From CAZVAR01 sp964625225 (GTDB lineage: Bacteria; Pseudomonadota; Alphaproteobacteria; JAJUGE01), in assembly GCA_964625225.1 (NCBI GenBank), contig CAZVAR010000071.1:1-19216 (forward strand): 19,216 nt of DNA, given 5' to 3'. Positions within the stretch are counted from its first letter, which is position 1; each line of letters opens with the position of its first letter. The notes beneath the pieces are model-generated. The model worked only from the letters and a program-made list of their open reading frames with translations, did not search any database and was not told the origin of the DNA. A program made the translations under genes and the position numbers. Of this stretch, positions 14,509-19,216 are shown piece by piece.

Positions 14509-16815
14509 ATGGAGAGCATCAGCCGGCTGATCGCCGAGGAACTGGAAGTCGGCGAGCCGCAGGTCGCCGCGGCCGTCGCCCTGCTCGATGGCGGCGCGAC
14601 CGTGCCGTTCGTCGCGCGCTACCGCAAGGAAGCGACCGGCGGGCTCGACGACGCGCAGCTTCGGCGCCTGGAAGAGCGGCTGCGCTATCTGCGCGAGCTG
14701 GAGGAGCGGCGCCGGGCCATCCTCGACAGCATCCGCGAGCAGGGGCGGCTGACGCCGGAACTGGAGCGGGATATCCGTGCGGCCGACACCAAGGCGCGGC
14801 TCGAGGACCTCTACCTTCCGTTCCGCCCGAAGCGACGCACCAAGGCCCAGATCGCGCGCGAGGCGGGCCTGGAGCCGCTCGCCGACGCCCTGCTCGGCGA
14901 TCCGTCGCTCGCGCCGGAGTCGGCGGCCGCGGGCTATGTGGATCCGGGTCGCGGCGTCGCCGACGGCAAGGCCGCGCTGGACGGTGCCCGGCAGATCCTG
15001 GTCGAGCGCTTCGGCGAGGATCCGGACCTGATCGGCGAGCTGCGCGAGCTGGTCTGGCAGACCGGCATCCTGTCCGCCGCCGTCGTCGCCGGGAAGGAGG
15101 AAGCCGGCGTGAAGTTCGCCGATTACTTCGCCTTCGCCGAGCCGATCCGGAAGATTCCCTCGCATCGGGCGCTGGCCCTCTTCCGCGGTCGCAAGGAGGA
15201 GGTGCTGACGCTGCGGCTCGACCTACCGGAGGCGACCGGCGCCGCGGCACATCCCTGCGAGGCGCGCATCGCGCGGCGCTTCGGCATCGCCGACCGCGGC
15301 CGGGCGGCCGATGCCTGGCTCGCCGAAACGGTGCGTTGGGCGTGGCGGGTCCGGCTCTCGCTCAAGGTCGAGCTCGATCTGATGGAGCGGCTGTGGCAGG
15401 CCGCCGAGGCGGAGGCGATCCGGGTCTTCGCCGGCAATCTCCGCGACTTGCTGCTGGCCGCGCCCGCCGGCGGGCGGCCAACGATCGGCCTCGATCCGGG
15501 CTATCGTACCGGCGTCAAGGTGGCGGCGATCTCGGCGACCGGCCGACTGCTGGAGACGGCGACGATCTACCCGCATCAGCCGCAACGCCGCTGGGACGAG
15601 GCGATCGCGGTGCTGGCCGCGCTTGCCGCGCGGCACGGCGCGGAGCTCATCGCCATCGGCAACGGGACCGCCTCGCGCGAGACCGACCGGCTCGTCGCCG
15701 ATCTGCTGCGGCGCCATCCGGAGCTGCGGCTGACCAAGGTCATGGTCTCGGAGGCGGGCGCCTCGGTCTATTCGGCCTCGGAATATGCCTCGCGCGAGCT
15801 GCCGGAGGTCGACGTTTCGCTGCGGGGGGCGGTCTCGATTGCCCGGCGTCTGCAGGATCCGCTCGCCGAGCTGGTCAAGATCGACCCGAAGTCGATCGGC
15901 GTCGGCCAGTATCAGCACGATCTCGGTCAGCATGAGCTCGCCCGCGCGCTCGACGCGGTCGTCGAGGACTGCGTCAACGCGGTCGGGGTCGACGTCAACA
16001 CGGCCTCGGAGCCGCTGCTGGCGCGGGTTTCCGGTATCGGGCCCGGACTCGCCAGCGCGATCGTCGCCTGGCGCGATGCCAATGGCGCCTTCCGCACCCG
16101 GCGCGACCTGTTGCAGGTGCCGCGTCTCGGGCCGAAGGCGTTCGAGCAGTCGGCCGGCTTCCTGCGCATTCCCGGCGGCGACGATCCGCTCGACGCCTCG
16201 GCGGTCCATCCGGAGGCCTATCCGGTGGTCAAGCGGGTGCTGGCGACGACGCGGCGCGATCTGAAGGCGCTGATGGGCGATGCCGCTCTGCTGCGCTCCC
16301 TGGATCCCGAGGCCTTCACCGACGAGCGTTTCGGCGTACCGACCGTCACGGACATCCTGCGGGAGCTCGAGAAGCCGGGTCGCGACCCGCGCCCGGTCTT
16401 CCGCACCGCGGCCTTCCGCGAGGGCGTCGAGGATCTGACGGACCTCGTTCCCGGAATGGTGCTCGAAGGCGTTGTCACCAACTGCACCGGCTTCGGCGCT
16501 TTCGTGGATGTCGGCGTGCATCAGGACGGGCTGGTGCACGTCTCGGCAATGGCCGATCGTTTCGTTCGCGACCCGCGTGAGCTGGTCAAGCCCGGCGACC
16601 TGGTGCGGGTCAAGGTTCTGGAGGTGGACGTGAAACGACGCCGCATCGCCCTCACCATGCGGCTCGAAGACGCGCCGACCGCTGCGCCCCGGCCGGACGA
16701 GCGTGCGCCGAAGCGCGGCGCCAAACCCAAGCCAACGCGGGAGCGGCCGCCATCCCGGCCATCGGGCGTTCTTGCCGAGGCCTTCGCACGGGCAGGGCTC
16801 ACGCCGAAGCGCTGA
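14509..16815 (+). CDS. tex: Tex family RNA-binding transcription accessory protein
   Basis: The 768-residue length and domain order match Tex/YhgF. There is an N-terminal helical Tex domain (about 1-200), a YqgF/RNase H-like domain from about 321 (TIGLDPGYRTGVKVAAIS), helix-hairpin-helix repeats around 495-560 (ARVSGIGPGLASAIVAWR, LLQVPRLGPKAFEQ) and an S1 domain at about 650-720 (EGVVTNCTGFGAFVDVGVHQ onward). A Lys/Arg/Pro-rich tail follows. Tex binds nucleic acids through S1 and associates with the transcription machinery in studied bacteria; its precise role remains unclear. ATG 14509 begins MESISRLIAEELEV, the expected N-terminus. No strong ribosome site is visible, so translation may depend partly on the upstream gene 36 bases away. 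Confidence 0.96.
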   Translation: MESISRLIAEELEVGEPQVAAAVALLDGGATVPFVARYRKEATGGLDDAQLRRLEERLRYLRELEERRRAILDSIREQGRLTPELERDIRAADTKARLEDLYLPFRPKRRTKAQIAREAGLEPLADALLGDPSLAPESAAAGYVDPGRGVADGKAALDGARQILVERFGEDPDLIGELRELVWQTGILSAAVVAGKEEAGVKFADYFAFAEPIRKIPSHRALALFRGRKEEVLTLRLDLPEATGAAAHPCEARIARRFGIADRGRAADAWLAETVRWAWRVRLSLKVELDLMERLWQAAEAEAIRVFAGNLRDLLLAAPAGGRPTIGLDPGYRTGVKVAAISATGRLLETATIYPHQPQRRWDEAIAVLAALAARHGAELIAIGNGTASRETDRLVADLLRRHPELRLTKVMVSEAGASVYSASEYASRELPEVDVSLRGAVSIARRLQDPLAELVKIDPKSIGVGQYQHDLGQHELARALDAVVEDCVNAVGVDVNTASEPLLARVSGIGPGLASAIVAWRDANGAFRTRRDLLQVPRLGPKAFEQSAGFLRIPGGDDPLDASAVHPEAYPVVKRVLATTRRDLKALMGDAALLRSLDPEAFTDERFGVPTVTDILRELEKPGRDPRPVFRTAAFREGVEDLTDLVPGMVLEGVVTNCTGFGAFVDVGVHQDGLVHVSAMADRFVRDPRELVKPGDLVRVKVLEVDVKRRRIALTMRLEDAPTAAPRPDERAPKRGAKPKPTRERPPSRPSGVLAEAFARAGLTPKR

Positions 16816-16942
16816 GGCTCGCGCCCTGCCCGGACGGGTGCGGTAAAGGGGTTGCAATCCTGCCGGCAAAGTGATTGATCGCCGACGCATATCGGGTCGC
16901 CGGTACACCCGCATGCTCGGCGCTGTTCCGTCATTCGTCACC

Positions 16943-16948
16943 GAAAGG
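16943..16948 (+). promoter_or_regulatory. Ribosome binding site fixing the start of the cell-wall hydrolase
   Basis: GAAAGG lies six bases before ATG 16955, from which the protein begins with a clean signal peptide. The longer frame from GTG 16871 would bury that signal behind an Arg-rich extension. Confidence 0.55.
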
Positions 16949-16954
16949 CGAAGA

Positions 16955-17434
16955 ATGAGACGATCGGTCGCGTGTCTGCCCGGCCTCGTGATCTCCCTGT
17001 TTACTTTGCTCGACCCGGCCGCGGCAATGGTGCCTCCGGAAAGCGAGTCTTCGCCTGTCGACTGCCTCGCCCTGGCGATCTATTGGGAGGCGCGCTCGGA
17101 GCCGGCCGAAGGCCAGCTCGCGATCGCGCATATCGCGATCAATCGCGCGGCGCACCCCGGATTTCCCAACGATATCTGCGAGGTCGTCAAGCAAGGCGGC
17201 GAGGCCGGACGCGGACGCTGCCAGTTTTCCTGGTGGTGCGACGGCCGCGACGATACGCCCCGTGATCTGGACGCATGGCGCAGGGCGAAGGCGCAGGCGG
17301 CTGCTGCTCTGAGGGGCGAGACGGAGGACCCGACCGGGGGCGCCATCTACTTCCATCACGAGGGAGTCCGTCCGAGCTGGGCCGAGGTCAAGGAGCGGAC
17401 CGCCCGGATCGGCCGACACATCTTCTATCGCTGA
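16955..17434 (+). CDS. Secreted cell-wall hydrolase, SleB-like (Hydrolase_2 family)
   Basis: This 159-residue protein has a signal peptide (about residues 1-24, hydrophobic CLPGLVISLFTLLDPAAA). The catalytic domain begins DCLALAIYWEARSEPAEGQ, where Glu45 corresponds to the catalytic Glu of SleB-type lytic transglycosylases. Further hallmarks are AIAHIAINRAAHPGFPNDIC, CQFSWWCDG (89-97) and GGAIYFHHEGVRPSW. Four Cys in the mature part could form disulfides. In spore formers SleB opens the spore cortex; in Gram-negative bacteria relatives are general murein hydrolases, here presumably periplasmic. The start is set by the ribosome site and the signal peptide. The gene lies 139 bases after tex and is followed by another exported protein 84 bases on. 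Confidence 0.9.
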   Translation: MRRSVACLPGLVISLFTLLDPAAAMVPPESESSPVDCLALAIYWEARSEPAEGQLAIAHIAINRAAHPGFPNDICEVVKQGGEAGRGRCQFSWWCDGRDDTPRDLDAWRRAKAQAAAALRGETEDPTGGAIYFHHEGVRPSWAEVKERTARIGRHIFYR

Positions 17435-17505
17435 CGCCGGCACCCCTCGCACCGGCTCTCCCGTGCATCGCCCGGATCTGCTACTAGAGCAGGTGACCCA
17501 TTATC

Positions 17506-17511
17506 GGGAGG
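17506..17511 (+). promoter_or_regulatory. Ribosome binding site supporting a TTG start
   Basis: GGGAGG is seven bases before TTG 17519, which opens directly into a signal peptide. No ATG or GTG is suitably placed. Confidence 0.55.
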
Positions 17512-17518
17512 TTCGGCC

Positions 17519-18049
17519 TTGCGTCTTCTCGCTCCTCTTTTCTCGATTCTGATCCTGTCGACCGCGGCGGCGGCCGCATCGTCTCCCGACCCGGCGGCCG
17601 AGCAACGGCACGGGGCGGCGATCACCGACTTCGCCGGGCCGTGGATCGGGCGGACCGATCCCGGCTCCGACCGGGTGCGCAACGCGACCTTGCTGATCGA
17701 GCACTTCGCGGGCGACGTGTTCCGGATCACCTGGACCAGTTTCGAGGCCGACCCCCGGACCGAGGGCGGCGTCGCGAAGCGCGAGCGCAGCCTCGTCTTC
17801 CGGCCCAGCAGTGTGCCCGGCATCTGGATTGCCGATCCGAGCGACGATCCCTTCATGCTGCTCGGCGCCTGGGCCCGGTTCGAGGACGGGGCGCTCGTGA
17901 TCGACACCATCGCCATTACGCCCGAAGGTCGCCTTGAGCGCCAGACCTATCGCCGCACTCGAACCGACGAAGGGCTCAAGCTGACCTACCGCCGCTGGCT
18001 CGACCACACGCTCGATCGCGAGATCGAGGCCGATTACCTGCGGCTGTAG
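17519..18049 (+). CDS. Exported protein of unknown function, 176 residues (TTG start)
   Basis: I do not recognise the family. A signal peptide (MRLLAPLFSILILSTAAAAA) is followed by a mature part of about 155 residues with no cysteine. That part alternates polar and hydrophobic residues as in a small beta-barrel: ITDFAGPWIGRTD, NATLLIEHFAGDVFRITWTS, SLVFRPSSVPGIWIAD, ARFEDGALVIDTIAI, RLERQTYRRTRTDEGLKLTY. This lipocalin-like pattern, opening with a GxWxGR-type segment, suggests a ligand- or lipid-binding periplasmic protein, but this is only inference. The reading frame, ribosome site and codon use support a real gene. A GC-rich stem follows the stop codon. Confidence 0.8.
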   Translation: MRLLAPLFSILILSTAAAAASSPDPAAEQRHGAAITDFAGPWIGRTDPGSDRVRNATLLIEHFAGDVFRITWTSFEADPRTEGGVAKRERSLVFRPSSVPGIWIADPSDDPFMLLGAWARFEDGALVIDTIAITPEGRLERQTYRRTRTDEGLKLTYRRWLDHTLDREIEADYLRL

Positions 18050-18079
18050 CCCCGCCGCCCCGATCCCGGCCGGCGGGGC
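18049..18079 (+). terminator. Stem-loop directly after the exported protein gene
   Basis: GCCCCGCCG (18049-18057) pairs with CGGCGGGGC (18071-18079). The stem begins at the last base of the stop codon. A second small stem, CGTGCG/CGCACG (18083-18088 and 18092-18097), follows. There is no U-tract, so it could be an mRNA-stabilising or Rho-assisted end rather than an intrinsic terminator. Confidence 0.4.
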
Positions 18080-18230
18080 GGCCGTGCGTGTCGCACGACC
18101 GGCGCCTTAACCACGGTGTTTGCTCGTCCCGCTGTATCGGGGCGCGTGCCGCGAGGCGAACCGCATTCGAGGAACCGGTCCGACGGCGGGCCGGCCCGCG
18201 CCGGGCGGGGACGCAGGAGGACGGAAGCGT

Positions 18231-18428
18231 TCAGGTGGCGTGCGCGGTCTTCCGGCCCGTGTGACGGGCGATCAGCGCGAATTCAAACAGCACCATGAAC
18301 ACGAACAGCGCGAGACCGGTGTAGTGGAACACCGGGTCGACGGCGAGACTGGCCATGAAGAGGCCGAGAAGGGCCAGAAGCAGCACGACAAGGCCGAGCA
18401 CATACCCCCCGAGACCGTAATCCTGCAT
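18231..18428 (-). CDS. 65-residue two-helix membrane protein, divergent from ccoN
   Basis: Two hydrophobic helices are visible (about residues 8-30, GYVLGLVVLLLALLGLFMAS, and 36-56, YTGLALFVFMVLFEFALIA), joined by a short AVDPVFH loop and ending in a basic tail (ARHTGRKTAHAT). Start ATG 18428 has AAGGAG eight bases upstream; ATG 18434 is too close to that site. I know no named family. Its position back to back with the cbb3 oxidase gene, sharing a FNR-type box, suggests a role under low oxygen, possibly with a membrane respiratory complex, but that is inferred from context. It is distinct from CcoQ and CcoS as I know them, which are encoded downstream of or apart from ccoN. Confidence 0.75.
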   Translation of the reverse strand: MQDYGLGGYVLGLVVLLLALLGLFMASLAVDPVFHYTGLALFVFMVLFEFALIARHTGRKTAHAT

Positions 18429-18559
18429 CGGCATTTCTCCTTTTCCGGCTAGGCGACCGGCCAACCGGGATTCCGGCTGGCGGATCGCCCCATCGTTCTC
18501 GGACCGCGACGCTCCGCCGCAGCCTGCGGCCACGCTAAGGCGGTTCATCCCGGCCGCCA

Positions 18560-18573
18560 TTGATCTGCATCAA
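18560..18573. promoter_or_regulatory. Consensus FNR/FixK/FnrL box
   Basis: TTGAT-CTGC-ATCAA matches the anaerobic regulator consensus TTGAT-N4-ATCAA at every defined position. Its centre is about 95 bases before ccoN ATG 18662 and about 138 before the divergent membrane protein ATG 18428. Control of ccoNOQP by FNR-family proteins is well established in alphaproteobacteria, and this site can serve either or both genes. Confidence 0.85.
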
Positions 18574-18661
18574 TGTCATCCGCGGCGAAGGCGGCAAAGT
18601 GAGCCGGTAATGGGAACCGTCACGGTGCCCTGTACGACACCCGGAAGAGGGGATCCAGTTC

Positions 18662-19216
18662 ATGGCTGTCGCCACAGCCGGATGGCCGGGCCGCACGGCG
18701 GCGCCGGCCGCTTATGACGAGGACGTCGTCCGCCTGTTCGTCCTGGCGACGATGTTCTGGGGTATCGTCGCCTTCGTGGCCGGCGTGTATATCGCGCTCC
18801 AGCTCGCGTTTCCCGCGCTGAACCTGGGGCTCGAATACACGACCTTCGGCCGCCTGCGGCCGCTGCACACCTCGGCAGCGATCTTCGCCTTCGGCGGCAA
18901 TGCACTGCTGGGCACGTCGCTCTACGTCGTGCAGCGGACCTGCCGGGCACCGCTGTTCGGTGGGCCGGCGCTCGCGAACTTCCTGTTTTGGGGCTACCAG
19001 TTCTTCATCGTCCTGGCGGCTTCCGGCTATGTGCTCGGAATCACCCAGAGCCGCGAATATGCCGAGCCCGAATGGTATGTCGATCTGTGGCTGACCTTCA
19101 TCTGGGTCATCTATCTGGTCGTCTTCTTCGGCACGATCATGCGGCGTCGCGAACCGCACATCTATGTGGCGAACTGGTTCTATCTCGCCTTTATCGTCAC
19201 CATCGCGATGCTGCAC
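18662..19216 (+). CDS. ccoN: cbb3-type cytochrome c oxidase subunit I (5' part, runs off the window)
   Basis: CcoN is the catalytic heme-copper subunit of the high-affinity cbb3 terminal oxidase, which reduces oxygen to water at low oxygen in the inner membrane. The first 185 codons are present with no stop. Helices appear at about residues 25-50, 68-92, 103-126, 140-160 and 168-185. His69 in RLRPLHTSAAIFAFGGN is the expected ligand of the low-spin heme b. LEYTTFGRLRPLH and REYAEPEWYVDLWL are highly characteristic of CcoN. The copper and high-spin heme His residues lie beyond the window. ATG 18662 follows an AGAGGGG-type ribosome site by about nine bases. ccoO, ccoQ and ccoP are expected downstream. 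Confidence 0.96.
   Translation, partial: MAVATAGWPGRTAAPAAYDEDVVRLFVLATMFWGIVAFVAGVYIALQLAFPALNLGLEYTTFGRLRPLHTSAAIFAFGGNALLGTSLYVVQRTCRAPLFGGPALANFLFWGYQFFIVLAASGYVLGITQSREYAEPEWYVDLWLTFIWVIYLVVFFGTIMRRREPHIYVANWFYLAFIVTIAMLH

Noticed and set aside
16871..16954. GTG 16871 as the start of the cell-wall hydrolase
   Set aside because: It would place an Arg-rich 28-residue stretch before the signal peptide; ATG 16955 has a ribosome site and a clean signal sequence.
18620..19216. Long - strand open frame at the right end
   Set aside because: It lies opposite ccoN, which is unmistakable by sequence; the - strand translation is polar, low-complexity shadow.
1..19216. Mobile elements, CRISPR arrays, tRNA/rRNA genes
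   Set aside because: I looked for transposase or integrase motifs, evenly spaced direct repeats and tRNA-like arms on both strands and saw none that hold up.

Overview
The window is chromosomal DNA, very GC-rich with GC-heavy third codon positions, and reads as an alphaproteobacterium. Gene order and protein flavour (MotA/ExbB-like plus coiled-coil OmpA-like pair beside an ABCB exporter; cbb3 oxidase under an FNR-type box) fit the Rhodospirillales or a relative, but that placement is inference. Gene density is high. I see no insertion sequence, phage gene, CRISPR array, tRNA or rRNA.

Layout. (1) Positions 1-3795, + strand: the end of an OmpA-like protein, a MotA/TolQ/ExbB-type four-helix channel protein, and a MotB-like protein with about 500 residues of coiled coil before an OmpA peptidoglycan-binding domain. 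Together they look like an uncharacterised ion-driven stator complex anchored to the cell wall. (2) Positions 3808-7198, - strand: an ABCB/MsbA-type exporter half-transporter, a PaaG-like enoyl-CoA hydratase/isomerase and two small conserved-looking proteins. The exporter converges on the stator pair with only 12 bases between them. (3) Positions 7613-9544, + strand: a multidomain REC-PAS-GGDEF-EAL-like protein whose catalytic and phosphorylation motifs look degenerate. (4) Positions 9545-11714: a regulatory interval with two adjacent perfect inverted repeats and a likely promoter, then a SulP anion transporter with a STAS domain. (5) Positions 11715-16815: a leader with a good promoter, panB-panC (pantothenate synthesis), a degenerate secreted OmpA-like protein and the Tex RNA-binding protein. 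The panC/OmpA-like junction holds competing long inverted repeats. (6) Positions 16955-18049: two exported proteins, a SleB-type cell-wall hydrolase and an unknown. (7) Positions 18231-19216: a divergent pair, a 65-residue two-helix membrane protein (-) and the first 185 codons of ccoN (+), separated by a consensus FNR/FixK box.

The best candidate for an undescribed system is the stator-like pair at 511-3795. It shares its architecture (proton-channel subunit plus peptidoglycan-anchored partner) with MotAB, TolQR, ExbBD and ZorAB, but has no flagellar, Ton or Zorya effector genes beside it. Its coiled coil is built from internal repeats and is far longer than a periplasm is wide.
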